This document shows, in pieces, positions 34,797 to 43,677 of a DNA stretch of 64,000 nt; position 1 is the stretch's first letter, and each line of letters starts with the position of its first letter. The notes beneath the pieces were generated by a model. That model had not been told where the DNA came from. It saw nothing but the letters and a program-made list of their open reading frames with translations, and did not search any database. The stretch is from positions 62,001 to 126,000 of the forward strand of contig NZ_FUZZ01000004.1 of the NCBI RefSeq assembly GCF_900168065.1, read 5' to 3'. The position numbers were made by a program, and so were the translations under genes. Source of the stretch: Chitinophaga ginsengisegetis. Lineage in GTDB: Bacteria; Bacteroidota; Bacteroidia; Chitinophagales; Chitinophagaceae.

Positions 34797-35852
34797 ATGC
34801 AAACATTGAAAAAGCAGCAATACCTTCCTCATTTTATAGAGCCGGTAAGCAGTGGGGATACCAAAACCTATCTGCTGGCGGGAGATCTGGGAGGCACCAA
34901 AACCAACCTGGCCTTGTTCAGCAGCCTGAATGGAGAACTGGACCTGATAAAACAGGAGAAATATGCTTCGCGTGATTACCAGCATTTTTCGGAGATGATT
35001 AAGCACTTTCTCAGTGGATGCAGCGATACCTTACCGCAGCGTATATGCATTGGCGTTGCCGGGCCTGTGGTGAAGGGAAAAGTGGAACTCACCAATCTGA
35101 GCCGGGAACTGAGTGAGGAGGAGATCCGGCAGAGCACGGGTATCCACACCGTAGCCCTGATCAACGACCTGGAAGCTACCGCCTACGGATTGGCTACGCT
35201 ATCACCGCAGCAGCTTACCACCCTGCACAGGGGCGCCCCGGATCACACCGGGAATATGGCCATTATAGCGCCGGGTACCGGGTTGGGTATGGCAGGGCTG
35301 TATTGGGATGGCCAGTATCATCACCCGTTTCCCACAGAGGGAGGCCACACCGATTTTGCGCCCAGAACGGACCTGGATATTTTACTGCTCAGGTATCTCC
35401 AGGAAAAATATGATGTAGTAAGCTGGGAGCGGCTGATCAGCGGCCCTGGTATCACCGATATCTTTGAATTTCTCCGGGATATAAAAGGCATGGAAGAACC
35501 CGCCGAACTGCGGGCGGCCATGAACGCCGGCGATGCGGCGGCTGAAATCAGCAAGGCTGCAATAGCCGGAAGGATTCCTGTTTGCATAAAAACGATGGAG
35601 CTGTTTGTACGCTACCTTGCCAGGGAATCCTGCAACCTGGTGCTGAAGATGAAGGCTACGGGCGGCCTGTTCCTGGGTGGCGGAATCCCGCCAAAGATAG
35701 CCGCGCTCCTGGATACGGGCGAGTTCTATCATCATTATATGCAGGGCGATCGTATGGCCGAATTACTGGCTAGTGTACCGATCCACATCGTGAACAATGA
35801 TAAATCCGCCTTATGGGGCGCTGCATTTTATGCCGGATTATTAAAAGAATAA
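34797..35852 (+). CDS. glk: Glucokinase
   Basis: A 351-residue ROK-unrelated, Glk-type (COG0837) glucokinase: the phosphate loop LLAGDLGGTKTNLALFSS (about residues 26-43), INDLEATAYGL, the IAPGTGLGMAGL segment and EGGHTDFAPR are all typical. It phosphorylates free glucose and so returns the product of the neighbouring GH15 trehalase to glucose-6-phosphate. It is divergent from GH15 across 164 bp and followed after 3 bp by the fluoride-riboswitch promoter of the next gene. Confidence 0.93.
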   Translation: MQTLKKQQYLPHFIEPVSSGDTKTYLLAGDLGGTKTNLALFSSLNGELDLIKQEKYASRDYQHFSEMIKHFLSGCSDTLPQRICIGVAGPVVKGKVELTNLSRELSEEEIRQSTGIHTVALINDLEATAYGLATLSPQQLTTLHRGAPDHTGNMAIIAPGTGLGMAGLYWDGQYHHPFPTEGGHTDFAPRTDLDILLLRYLQEKYDVVSWERLISGPGITDIFEFLRDIKGMEEPAELRAAMNAGDAAAEISKAAIAGRIPVCIKTMELFVRYLARESCNLVLKMKATGGLFLGGGIPPKIAALLDTGEFYHHYMQGDRMAELLASVPIHIVNNDKSALWGAAFYAGLLKE

Positions 35853-35855
35853 ACT

Positions 35856-35863
35856 TATTTTTG
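35856..35863 (+). promoter_or_regulatory. -7 element for the fluoride riboswitch transcript
   Basis: TATTTTTG matches TAnnTTTG exactly. Transcription would start near 35869, about ten bases before the aptamer. Confidence 0.6.
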
Positions 35864-35877
35864 GGAGACAGATAACA

Positions 35878-35936
35878 GGAAATGGTGTCTTCCTGACCCA
35901 AACCGTCAGCCCAGGGCTGTCTGATGGCGCCTACAA
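35878..35936 (+). ncRNA. Fluoride (crcB) riboswitch aptamer
   Basis: The aptamer aligns base by base with the Thermotoga petrophila fluoride riboswitch core. GGAA pairs with TTCC (35878-35893), GGTGTC (35884-35889) pairs with GGCGCC (35926-35931), the conserved AAAC and a hairpin (CAGCCC-AGGGCTG) follow, then the invariant CTGATGG (35921-35927) and CCTAC. It stands directly before a CLC-F-type transporter gene, the usual partner of this riboswitch class. Consensus bases and pairings were read from sequence and the reference from memory. Confidence 0.92.
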
Positions 35937-35983
35937 ATATTATAATGGTAGTAAAGCTGCCATATAACACTGCTATTTGTAGG
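35930..35983 (+). promoter_or_regulatory. Translational expression platform of the fluoride riboswitch
   Basis: The last aptamer strand CCTACAAAT (35930-35938) is exactly complementary over 9 bp to ATTTGTAGG (35975-35983), which contains the only RBS-like AGG two bases before the ATG at 35986. A side hairpin with a 10-bp bulged stem (35941-35966) brings the two together. Without fluoride, the 9-bp helix would hide the RBS; with fluoride, CCTAC stays in the aptamer and the RBS is free. No T run follows, so control is translational. Confidence 0.75.
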
Positions 35984-35985
35984 AT

Positions 35986-37272
35986 ATGAAACAAACGAAA
36001 TCTTTGCTGGAACAATTGTCCGTGGCTAATCAATTGCTGCGCTGGACCGTATTGACAATACCGGTTGCCATTATTGTAGGATCTTTAGTCGCCTTGTTTC
36101 TTTGGCTGCTGGATGTGGTAACGGGTTTGCGTATGCAGCATGAGTGGCTCATTTTCGGGTTGCCGCTGGCGGGCATCTTGGTTTACTGGCTTTATCGCAT
36201 TGGCGGAAGCGACTCCGAGAAAGGCAACAACCTGATCATGGAAGAGATCCATCAGCCGGGTGGCGGCGTGCCTGCGCGTATGGCGCCGCTGGTATTGATC
36301 ACCACTATCATCACCCACTTGTTTGGCGGCTCCGCCGGGCGGGAAGGAACAGCAGTGCAGATTGGCGGCAGCATGGCCGGTTTAATAGGCAAAAAGCTGG
36401 GGCTACCGGCAGCGGATATACGAATTTTACTGATGACCGGGATCGCCGCAGGCTTTGGCGCCGTATTCGGCACACCGCTTACGGGGGCCGTGTTTGCGCT
36501 GGAAGTACTGGCCATCGGTGTAATGCGGTATGATGCCTTGATACCCTGTTTAATTGCCGCCGTTTTCGCAGACATTGTATGTACGTCATGGGGCATTGAA
36601 CATACCCACTACCATATATTCTATAAGGCCAATCCCTTCATGAACTGGCTTCCTTTTGTTCACCGGGATCTCTGGCTATTGGCGAAAGTGATTGTGAGCG
36701 GTGTGTTTTTTGGATTGAGCAGCCTCTTATTCTCCCAACTCATTCATAACATCAAGGATAACGCAAAAGCCTATATTAAAATACCCTGGATGATTCCTGT
36801 GGCAGGTGGCATTATGATTATCGTGTTGAGTTACGTGGCGGGTACCACGGACTACCTGGGATTGGGCGTGTACGGTAAATCAGCAGATAGCGTAAGTATA
36901 GTGGCCGCCTTTAATCCGGATAGTCACATTAGCGACTGGAGTTGGCTCTGGAAGCTGGTTTTCACGGCTATTACCCTGGGAATGGGGTTCAAAGGGGGAG
37001 AGGTGACTCCCCTGTTTTTTATAGGCGCCACCTTAGGCCATGCACTGGCGCTGTTATTCAATGCACCGGTGGACCTGTTTGCAGGACTCGGCTTTATTGC
37101 CGTTTTCGCAGGCGCTACGAATACACCCATTGCCTGTACCTTAATGGGTGCTGAATTATTTGGCACCGAACACATTTTATACTTCGCGGTGGCTTGTTTC
37201 ACGGCTTACTATTTCAGTGGACACTCCGGGATTTATGGCGCCCAGCGACTGGAAGTAAGAAAGTTGCACTAA
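35986..37272 (+). CDS. CLC-family F-/H+ antiporter (CLC-F type)
   Basis: A 428-residue CLC transporter with the usual two inverted halves. The gating glutamate is E120 in GREGTAVQIGG. In place of the chloride-coordinating GSGIP there is GNNLI (residues 80-84), a change characteristic of the fluoride-exporting CLC-F clade, and the selectivity-filter tyrosine region near the end reads differently from chloride CLCs. Together with the fluoride riboswitch upstream, this supports fluoride export driven by protons, which protects enolase and pyrophosphatase. It is monocistronic. Confidence 0.9.
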   Translation: MKQTKSLLEQLSVANQLLRWTVLTIPVAIIVGSLVALFLWLLDVVTGLRMQHEWLIFGLPLAGILVYWLYRIGGSDSEKGNNLIMEEIHQPGGGVPARMAPLVLITTIITHLFGGSAGREGTAVQIGGSMAGLIGKKLGLPAADIRILLMTGIAAGFGAVFGTPLTGAVFALEVLAIGVMRYDALIPCLIAAVFADIVCTSWGIEHTHYHIFYKANPFMNWLPFVHRDLWLLAKVIVSGVFFGLSSLLFSQLIHNIKDNAKAYIKIPWMIPVAGGIMIIVLSYVAGTTDYLGLGVYGKSADSVSIVAAFNPDSHISDWSWLWKLVFTAITLGMGFKGGEVTPLFFIGATLGHALALLFNAPVDLFAGLGFIAVFAGATNTPIACTLMGAELFGTEHILYFAVACFTAYYFSGHSGIYGAQRLEVRKLH

Positions 37273-37322
37273 CAATTTTGTCAGTACCGTGTTCTTTTGT
37301 CGACAGCTTTTACATTTGCTGG

Positions 37323-37760
37323 ATGACGAATATTACAGGCATGCACCATATCGCCATCCAGGCGAAAGATTATAGGGCTACTATTAAATTTTACGAGTCG
37401 CTGGGACTAACTATGTTTCACAGCTGGACATTGCCGGAGTTCAATATCGAATACGCCGCGTTGCTGCGCATTCCCGGTACGTCTTCCTTTGTGGAAATAT
37501 TTGACAAGGGCGCGAATGTTGCTGCCCAGGGTCGTCGTGCCCAGGATGGCGAAACACCGGTGGCCGGCGCTTTACTTCATTTCTCGTTTACGGTGAAAGA
37601 CGCCACCGCAGCTTATCATGAGGCTATCGCCGCCGGAGCTGCCAGTTGTGTGCCGCCATCTGTACTGTTTTTAGGCGAACCGCCCATGACGGTGTATAAC
37701 TCCCTCGTGTATGGATTGGATGGAGAAGTTATTGAGTTTATTGAAACACTTCCGGGCTGA
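37323..37760 (+). CDS. VOC-family (glyoxalase/bleomycin-resistance fold) protein
   Basis: A 145-residue vicinal-oxygen-chelate protein starting MTNITGMHHIAIQAKDYRAT; the first metal-ligand His is in MHHIAI, with FVEIFDKG and ALLHFSFTVKDATAAYHEAIA in the second half. The open frame extends 43 codons upstream into the CLC-F gene, but the ATG at 37323 gives the standard VOC N-terminus. The end DGEVIEFIETLP supplies the last acidic ligand. Substrate unknown; related proteins act as isomerases or lyases on small metabolites. Confidence 0.82.
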   Translation: MTNITGMHHIAIQAKDYRATIKFYESLGLTMFHSWTLPEFNIEYAALLRIPGTSSFVEIFDKGANVAAQGRRAQDGETPVAGALLHFSFTVKDATAAYHEAIAAGAASCVPPSVLFLGEPPMTVYNSLVYGLDGEVIEFIETLPG

Positions 37761-37844
37761 TTCTGTTATGCTTTAGATACATAGATCTGTACCTGTTTCG
37801 GCGTAGCTATTTCCGTTTATTTTGCGGTGTATAAAATCAACAGC

Positions 37845-38351
37845 ATGAACGGTTTCCTACGGAGGAATGCGCTGATAGCCTTGTTGGCATTGGCTTTGGC
37901 CGGTTCCTTATTTATTATCTTTAAAAGTACTAACATGGAAAAAGAAACAAAAGCGCCGGCATTCATTAATCCGCCCGGCTTATACGATCCGGCCCCAAAT
38001 GCATATTCCCATATTGCGGAGGTACCAGCGGGAAACACACTGGTTCTGATCTCCGGTCAGGGCGGCGAAACCGCCGATGGCAACCTGGTGAACGATTTCC
38101 GGGCGCAATTAAGGCAGTCGCTCAGCAACCTGGACACGGCGCTTAAATCGCAGGGCTTAGCATTCAGCGATGTCGTGAAGTTGACCACGCTGATCGTGGA
38201 TCACAATGAAGAAAAGCTGAAAATCTTCACCGAAGAATCCCTGCGGCTCTGGCCAGATAAAAAGTTTCCAGCAAATACGTTGATCCCGGTTCCACGACTT
38301 GCACTGGATGGTATGCTGGTGGAAATAGATGCAACTGCCGTAAAAAGATAG
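37845..38351 (+). CDS. RidA-family protein with N-terminal membrane anchor
   Basis: A 168-residue protein. Residues 1-30 form a membrane anchor or signal (RRNALIALLALALAGSLFII), then a RidA/YjgF domain begins at AFINPPGLYDPAPNAYSHIAEVP and LVLISGQGG. RidA proteins hydrolyse reactive enamine/imine intermediates in the cytosol; an exported or anchored version is unusual. The GTG at 37827 is possible, but a -7-like TTATTTTG at 37817-37824 would place it at or before the transcript start, so the ATG at 37845 is used. The catalytic Arg near the C-terminus of standard RidA is not evident, so activity is uncertain. Confidence 0.8.
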   Translation: MNGFLRRNALIALLALALAGSLFIIFKSTNMEKETKAPAFINPPGLYDPAPNAYSHIAEVPAGNTLVLISGQGGETADGNLVNDFRAQLRQSLSNLDTALKSQGLAFSDVVKLTTLIVDHNEEKLKIFTEESLRLWPDKKFPANTLIPVPRLALDGMLVEIDATAVKR

Positions 38352-38727
38352 CACATTCGCATTGGCATTACTGCCGGCGGACTATTCACATAACACAGAT
38401 TAAAACCGTTTGAATGGGAGTGAACAGATCACTTATTCAAGCGGTTTTTTTTATGCGCATCTGGAAACCAGGGCTTCTCAAAAGCCCGCTATAGATGCAG
38501 AATTCCACCAGATATGCAGACATTATTTTTATACGCGATTCTCAGCGGCTTCATTTTCACGTGATTATCTCATTTAAAAGGGTCGAAAGCCACCGGTTTG
38601 TTATAGACTAATATTCTTAATAAAAAGATTAGAATTAATCCTATAATTTATATTATGTTAAATAAAATAAACTCAGCTCTGGTATATTAAATCTATACCT
38701 ATCTCCTTTTATGAAAACCGATTCATT
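38352..38727. other. AT-rich intergenic region between convergent genes
   Basis: A 376-bp gap with a terminator at 38402-38452. The rest, about 38460-38727, is AT-rich and shows no convincing gene, promoter or structured RNA. A short ORF at 38711 is antisense to the MFS gene and not supported. Confidence 0.6.
38402..38452. terminator. Terminator downstream of the RidA-like gene
   Basis: AAAACCG pairs with CGGTTTT at the base, with TGAAT/ATTCA and AGTGA/TCACT above, followed by a run of eight T. The stem has small internal loops. Confidence 0.8.
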
Positions 38728-40323
38728 CTACAAAGTAGCCGCCGCAGGCTGTTTACTTTTCACATTGATGATAGTACGGTTGATATATGGCGTCATAACA
38801 ATCAGCAGCATCAGTACCAGTATGAGGATGCTTATCAGCTCGTAATAATCCATCGCATACTTCAAAAAAGCCTGCTTCTGAATAGCTTTATCCAGCAGCC
38901 CCGGCGCCAGCTTTGCGGCCTGGTCAGCCATCAGTCCGCGTGACTGCAACGCCGACTGGTACGTATGCAGCCGCTCCGCGAGCCCGTTATCTGTTTTTGA
39001 AATTCCGTCGCTAAGCCGCATGGCGTGGATTTTAGTAAAATACAGGGAGCCGTAATTGATAAGCGCGGAACTCATTCCAAAGAAGGTGAACCGGATAAAT
39101 ACGCCAGCCGTGGAAGCCGATATACTGATGTTTTCCGGTACCGAGGAAATGATGAACAGCACAATGGGCGTAAGCAGCATCCCAGCCCCACTTCCCTGGA
39201 TAATCAATGGCAGTATAAAGATCGATTGGTCCGCCTCGGACGTGAACAGGAAATACATGCTGCTGTGAAAAACCAGTAAGAGGAAAAACCCCACTAGCCA
39301 GATGAATTGTAAGGGCCGTTTTTTTATCACCAGCCGCGCCGCCACCACAGCGCCTATCAAGATCCCCACGAGATTATAGCCAAGCAATTCGTAAGTGTGT
39401 ATCGGGTCCATGCCCAATACCGTGGAGAAAAAGCTGGTGGTTACATTGAACGATCCCCTGATCAGGTAAAGCCCTGCCAGTAAGGTGATGCCAAACAGGA
39501 ATCCCCTGGATTTAAACACCTCCATATTAATAAACGGCCGTTTGCTGTAAAGTTGCCGTACTACAAATACCGCAGCCAGGAAAATAATTCCCGCAATGCT
39601 CCATACTATCCGGCTGTCCTGCAACCAATAATATTGTTGTCCGTAAATCATCACATATCCCATCAAAATGAGCATGGGCGCATATATCACGAAACTGGTC
39701 CAATCCAGCTGGTAAAGCGGCGTTTTACGAACGAGATGCACGCGGTTCATTAACAGCAGCAATAACACGGCTCCTGGTATAAAGGTGTATATGATCATCT
39801 TATACAGCGCATTGTACTCGTAATCATCTACCAGTGGCGCCGTTACCAGGGAAGTTAATGAGCCGGAACAAAGGACCATGCCATAGAAAATGGCGTATCC
39901 TGTTTCACGCGCATGCTCTGATTTCAGTCTGCTGAACAGCAACGTTAAACAGATACTGGTAACCCCGCAGTTCAAAATGCCCTGTAAAAAACGGCAGATA
40001 AAGAGTACAGATACTTCCCTCGTATGATAACAGCAGTACGTAACCATTACCTGCAACACCAGGCAAATCAGGAAATATTCTTTTGTAGCAATACGGCTGA
40101 AAAACCGCTTCTCCAATGGTGTAAAAGCTACCAGGGCGGCATAATACACCAGCATCGAAAATTGAATATCGGACGGTTCTGCGCCGTAAAATCCCGTAGC
40201 TGCGCTCACGTTAGCCGTTGATAATGCAAACAGCATTACCGTTGGAAATAATACCAGTAAGATCGTTAGCCGGATCAGCCATTCGGGTACCCAGGAACGG
40301 AATGTCTGTTTACTTTGCCCCAT
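38728..40323 (-). CDS. MFS multidrug efflux transporter, EmrB/DHA2-like
   Basis: A 531-residue major-facilitator protein with about fourteen hydrophobic segments, as expected for DHA2 drug:proton antiporters. The early RLTILLVLFPTVMLFALSTANV segment is helix 1; the motif C-like GILNCGVTSICLTLLF follows near helix 4. It is the last gene of a three-gene operon with an HlyD-type adaptor (3 bp before it) and a TolC-type outer-membrane channel, making a tripartite pump across both membranes. Divergent AraC regulator upstream of the operon. Substrate not predictable. Confidence 0.9.
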   Translation of the reverse strand: MGQSKQTFRSWVPEWLIRLTILLVLFPTVMLFALSTANVSAATGFYGAEPSDIQFSMLVYYAALVAFTPLEKRFFSRIATKEYFLICLVLQVMVTYCCYHTREVSVLFICRFLQGILNCGVTSICLTLLFSRLKSEHARETGYAIFYGMVLCSGSLTSLVTAPLVDDYEYNALYKMIIYTFIPGAVLLLLLMNRVHLVRKTPLYQLDWTSFVIYAPMLILMGYVMIYGQQYYWLQDSRIVWSIAGIIFLAAVFVVRQLYSKRPFINMEVFKSRGFLFGITLLAGLYLIRGSFNVTTSFFSTVLGMDPIHTYELLGYNLVGILIGAVVAARLVIKKRPLQFIWLVGFFLLLVFHSSMYFLFTSEADQSIFILPLIIQGSGAGMLLTPIVLFIISSVPENISISASTAGVFIRFTFFGMSSALINYGSLYFTKIHAMRLSDGISKTDNGLAERLHTYQSALQSRGLMADQAAKLAPGLLDKAIQKQAFLKYAMDYYELISILILVLMLLIVMTPYINRTIINVKSKQPAAATL

Positions 40324-40325
40324 GA

Positions 40326-41399
40326 TTATTTACGTTCTTTTGCAATGGATACATTCACATTCATTCCCGCGGAAAGCTGTTTTAATTCTTCAGGGCTACC
40401 GTTGACGCGTATACGAACCGGGATCCGCTGCGCTATTTTTACGAAGTTGCCTGTGGCATTGTCTGGTGGTAACAATGAAAAACGGCTGCCAGTGGCGCCG
40501 GACAGCGATTCAATTTTCCCAGTGAGCGTAGTTCCCGGGAAAGCATCCACTGTTATATCCGCAGTTTCGCCTATGACCATATGACGGATCTGTGTTTCCT
40601 TGAAGTTGGCCACTACCCATTTACCGGCTTCCCAGTCTACGATGTAAGCCAGTACTTGTCCGGCTGAAACCAGCTGCCCGCGCTGAATGGTGCGGCGGCC
40701 CATTTTTCCGTTATAAGGCGCTGTGATAATTGTATAGGAAACATTGAGATCATTTTTTGCCACCACGGCCACTCTCCTTTTAATTTCAGCTTCCAGCGCG
40801 CGCTGTTGTACACTGACATCATTGATCTTTGCAAGGGAAGCCTGATATGCATCAAGCGCGGTATTATACTCCGACCGCGCCACTGCCAGCGCCGCTTCTA
40901 CCCTTTCCAACTGCTGTTTGGTAGCTGATTCCACGTCATACAATTTTTTATACCGATCGTATTCCTGTTCCTGGTGCGTTAGCTTTGCTTTCGCAGCGGC
41001 AATCTGTGATTGATAAACTTTGGAAGATTGTGCGGTGGTAGAAACATTACTTTCCAGTATCGACACCTGCGCTTTGGCATTCATCAGGGAAGCTTCAGCT
41101 TCCTGTTGTTGCGCGGCATATTCACTGTTGTCAATGATAATCAGGGTGTCTCCTCTCTTTACTTCCTGGTTTTCTTCATACCGGATCTCCTGTACATACC
41201 CGGTTACTTTAGCTACAACAGGATTAATATATTCATCGATCTGTGCGTCGTTTGTTTCCTCAAACTTCCATTGATGCAGCAACGTTTTTATTCCCCATAT
41301 CGCCAGGAATACCACTACAATCAAAGCTATGATGGTGGTGATACGGGAAATAAGCCTGTCGGTTTTGTTGGTAGTTGTGTTAGTGTTCGTCTTGTTCAT
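40326..41399 (-). CDS. HlyD/EmrA-type membrane-fusion adaptor
   Basis: A 357-residue periplasmic adaptor with one N-terminal anchor (about residues 22-45), a lipoyl half-motif (TGYVQEIRYEENQEVKRGDTLIIID), a long alpha-helical hairpin (about residues 85-185, rich in Q/A/E), a second half-lipoyl region and a beta-barrel domain with GQVLAYIVDWEAGKWVVANFKE. It couples the MFS pump to the TolC-like channel. Spacing of 2-3 bp to both neighbours shows a tight operon. Length and layout are those of EmrA. Confidence 0.93.
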   Translation of the reverse strand: MNKTNTNTTTNKTDRLISRITTIIALIVVVFLAIWGIKTLLHQWKFEETNDAQIDEYINPVVAKVTGYVQEIRYEENQEVKRGDTLIIIDNSEYAAQQQEAEASLMNAKAQVSILESNVSTTAQSSKVYQSQIAAAKAKLTHQEQEYDRYKKLYDVESATKQQLERVEAALAVARSEYNTALDAYQASLAKINDVSVQQRALEAEIKRRVAVVAKNDLNVSYTIITAPYNGKMGRRTIQRGQLVSAGQVLAYIVDWEAGKWVVANFKETQIRHMVIGETADITVDAFPGTTLTGKIESLSGATGSRFSLLPPDNATGNFVKIAQRIPVRIRVNGSPEELKQLSAGMNVNVSIAKERK

Positions 41400-41402
41400 A
41401 TA

Positions 41403-42728
41403 TTAAAGGTTGCCTGTTGCTTTCAGTAATTGATAGTATTGTAACTGCGCTGTTACCTGTGCGGTGGTAAGATCAAAGCGGGATTGCAGCAGTTGCGTTT
41501 CTGCATCGAGCAGGTCGGTCAGCAGTGATAACTGGTTGAAGTAAGTATTGTTTACAATGCGGAAATTCTCCTTTGCCTGGATGATGTTGTTGTTAGCGAC
41601 ATCTATCCGGGTGATGGCTTCTGTATAACGCAGGTAGGCAGACTTCACTTCCTGCCGCACCTGGTCTTTGGTATCGGCGTGTTCTATCTCCTGCCGTTGC
41701 AGGTTAATCTTTGCTTCCTGTTTCCTGTGTTTGTTCTGATAAAATGCGGAGATAGGTACTCCCGCTTTCACGCCTACCTGTCCTAAGCCGTAAAGTGCAA
41801 TGGAGTAAGGATAAAAGAGGATCTGCGGGTACGTATAGGCGTACTCCGCATACAGTCCTACTTTAGGCAGGATATTACTCTTTACATCCTTCAGTTTCAA
41901 TTCACTCAGGGCTGTTTCCTTTTCTGAAATCTTAAAGGCAAAAGAATGTTCATATGCATCTGCCAGGTAATCTTCGTAGGTGCGTGCAGGTAGTATCAGT
42001 GTGTCCGGCGCTACCATGTTGTCTGTGCTGTCGGGTTGCCCGATCATAATGTTCAGGCGCTGGTTGGAGATCAGGATGCCGTTCCTTATTTCCAGCAGTG
42101 TCATTTTCTGTTTGGATAATTTCAGCTCTGCACGTAGCAGGTCGCTTTTCAGCACCACGCCGTTTTTGTTCAGCTGCCGGATCTCTTCCAGCTCTTTTTC
42201 CCGCTCTGCAATATCCTGCAGCATTACTTTTTCGTACATACGTCCACGATAGATATCGAGGTATATAGCTGCTGCTTTGTACCGGATTTCTGCCGCCGTG
42301 AGGTTCTTCTGCTCCCGCGCCAATGCGGTTTCGGTTTGCCTTACTTTGATTTCACGGGTAGTTTTACCGCCGTTATATACATTGAGATAGGCATCTGCGC
42401 CAAACTGGTAGTAACCGTGCACTACCGGGTATTGCGTGGGACTATTAAGCAAGCCATCTTCATAAATAGCCAGGTTGGAAACACGGGCATACACACCGTT
42501 GGCCTTTATCTCAGGCAAACGCTCGTCCCTGGCGGATTTTGTCCGCTCATCCATGCTCTGCACACGGAGATATTGCATCTGCAACTGGCGGTTATAGGTT
42601 GCTGCTTTTTTCCATACATCCGTTAACGTTAGGGTGTTTTTCTCAGGGTCCTGACTAATGGCTGTTTGTGTAGAGAAGAGCGTTAACATGAGTGCCCCTC
42701 CAAGCCACTTATTAATAATTGTAGACAT
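41403..42728 (-). CDS. TolC-family outer-membrane efflux protein
   Basis: A 441-residue outer-membrane channel with a signal peptide (MLTLFSTQTAISQ) and two repeats of long coiled-coil helices typical of the OEP family; TLTDVWKKAATYNRQLQMQYLRV starts the first repeat, and LSELKLKDVKSNILPKVGLYAEY the second. It is the first gene of the operon with HlyD and MFS components. The promoter region (42729-42814) is shared with a divergent AraC gene and has a weak -7-like GAACTTTG on the minus strand. Confidence 0.93.
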   Translation of the reverse strand: MSTIINKWLGGALMLTLFSTQTAISQDPEKNTLTLTDVWKKAATYNRQLQMQYLRVQSMDERTKSARDERLPEIKANGVYARVSNLAIYEDGLLNSPTQYPVVHGYYQFGADAYLNVYNGGKTTREIKVRQTETALAREQKNLTAAEIRYKAAAIYLDIYRGRMYEKVMLQDIAEREKELEEIRQLNKNGVVLKSDLLRAELKLSKQKMTLLEIRNGILISNQRLNIMIGQPDSTDNMVAPDTLILPARTYEDYLADAYEHSFAFKISEKETALSELKLKDVKSNILPKVGLYAEYAYTYPQILFYPYSIALYGLGQVGVKAGVPISAFYQNKHRKQEAKINLQRQEIEHADTKDQVRQEVKSAYLRYTEAITRIDVANNNIIQAKENFRIVNNTYFNQLSLLTDLLDAETQLLQSRFDLTTAQVTAQLQYYQLLKATGNL

Positions 42729-42814
42729 ATTTATAGTGATGAAGATGCAAAGTTCCGACCCTGTCAGTTAATTTATTTTCTATAAATTGCCATAAAATTG
42801 TTAGAACCGGCCAA

Positions 42815-43606
42815 ATGAAAGATATTAATCCGCAGCTGATACTGGAAGATGTTGATGCCATCCCGGAATCCGCGTATATATGGCACTGGAAAACGGAACA
42901 TCACTTTTCCCTTCATAAGCATAATAAAGGACAACTGACTTATGTGGAAGGTGGCGCCGCTTTCCTGTACACAAAGGACAAAACTTATTTTCTGCCCGCC
43001 CGTCATTATATGTGGGTGCCCGCTGGTGTGGAGCACTATTTTCAGCACAGGTACCCGGCTAACTACGTACGCACTATTTATTTCTTTAGTGAGCCGGACG
43101 ACAGTGAACATCCTTTTTATACTAAAACGGGCATCTACCCTGTCAGTAATCTCCTGCTGGAAATGATCCTGCATACGGCCGCCTGGGATGGCGACATACT
43201 GCCGGACGACAAGCGCTTTGTGTTTATCAAAGCCATTAAATATATGCTGCCGGCTATCAGCTCGGTGCCGCTTCCCATTACCTTACCTACTACCGATAAT
43301 CCCCGGCTTCAACCGGTTTTAAAGTATATACAGGAAAACCTTGGCGAACCGCTTACCCTCGAAACGGTGGGGCATGAATTCAACTACAGTGAACGCACGC
43401 TCACACGCCTCTTCCGCTCAACAATGGATATTTCTTTCTTTCAATACCTGAAACTGGCCAGGATGATCAAAGCAATGGAGTATCTGCTGGAAACAGAGAA
43501 AACGATCAGTGAAATAGCCTGGGATACCGGCTACAACAGCGTTTCCGCGTTCAGTAATACATTCTTTAAACTGGTAGGTAAAAGGCCGAGCGACTTTCAG
43601 CCATAA
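42815..43606 (+). CDS. AraC-family transcriptional regulator of the efflux operon
   Basis: A 263-residue regulator with an N-terminal cupin sensor domain (HHFSLHKHNKGQLTYVEGGAAFLY and WVPAGVEHYF) and a C-terminal double helix-turn-helix: LTLETVGHEFNYSERTLTRLFR, then EKTISEIAWDTGYNSVSAFSNTFFKLVGKRPSDF. It is divergent from the tolC-emrAB-like operon across 86 bp, so it probably controls that pump in response to a small ligand. The ligand is unknown. Length is usual for this class. Confidence 0.92.
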   Translation: MKDINPQLILEDVDAIPESAYIWHWKTEHHFSLHKHNKGQLTYVEGGAAFLYTKDKTYFLPARHYMWVPAGVEHYFQHRYPANYVRTIYFFSEPDDSEHPFYTKTGIYPVSNLLLEMILHTAAWDGDILPDDKRFVFIKAIKYMLPAISSVPLPITLPTTDNPRLQPVLKYIQENLGEPLTLETVGHEFNYSERTLTRLFRSTMDISFFQYLKLARMIKAMEYLLETEKTISEIAWDTGYNSVSAFSNTFFKLVGKRPSDFQP

Positions 43607-43677
43607 CCCACTCATCCGAATGTGCTTGATTTTTTGCGGCAATTGCACAATCTTTAAGCGCAATCAAGATCCGATCC

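Noticed and set aside
37194..37322. Longer start of the VOC protein overlapping the CLC-F gene
   Set aside because: The extra 43 residues have no family match and lie in the 3' end of the CLC-F gene; the ATG at 37323 gives the standard VOC N-terminus.
38711..38850. Short plus-strand ORF starting MKTDSFYKVAAAGC
   Set aside because: Lies largely antisense to the 3' end of the MFS gene and has no promoter; probably chance.
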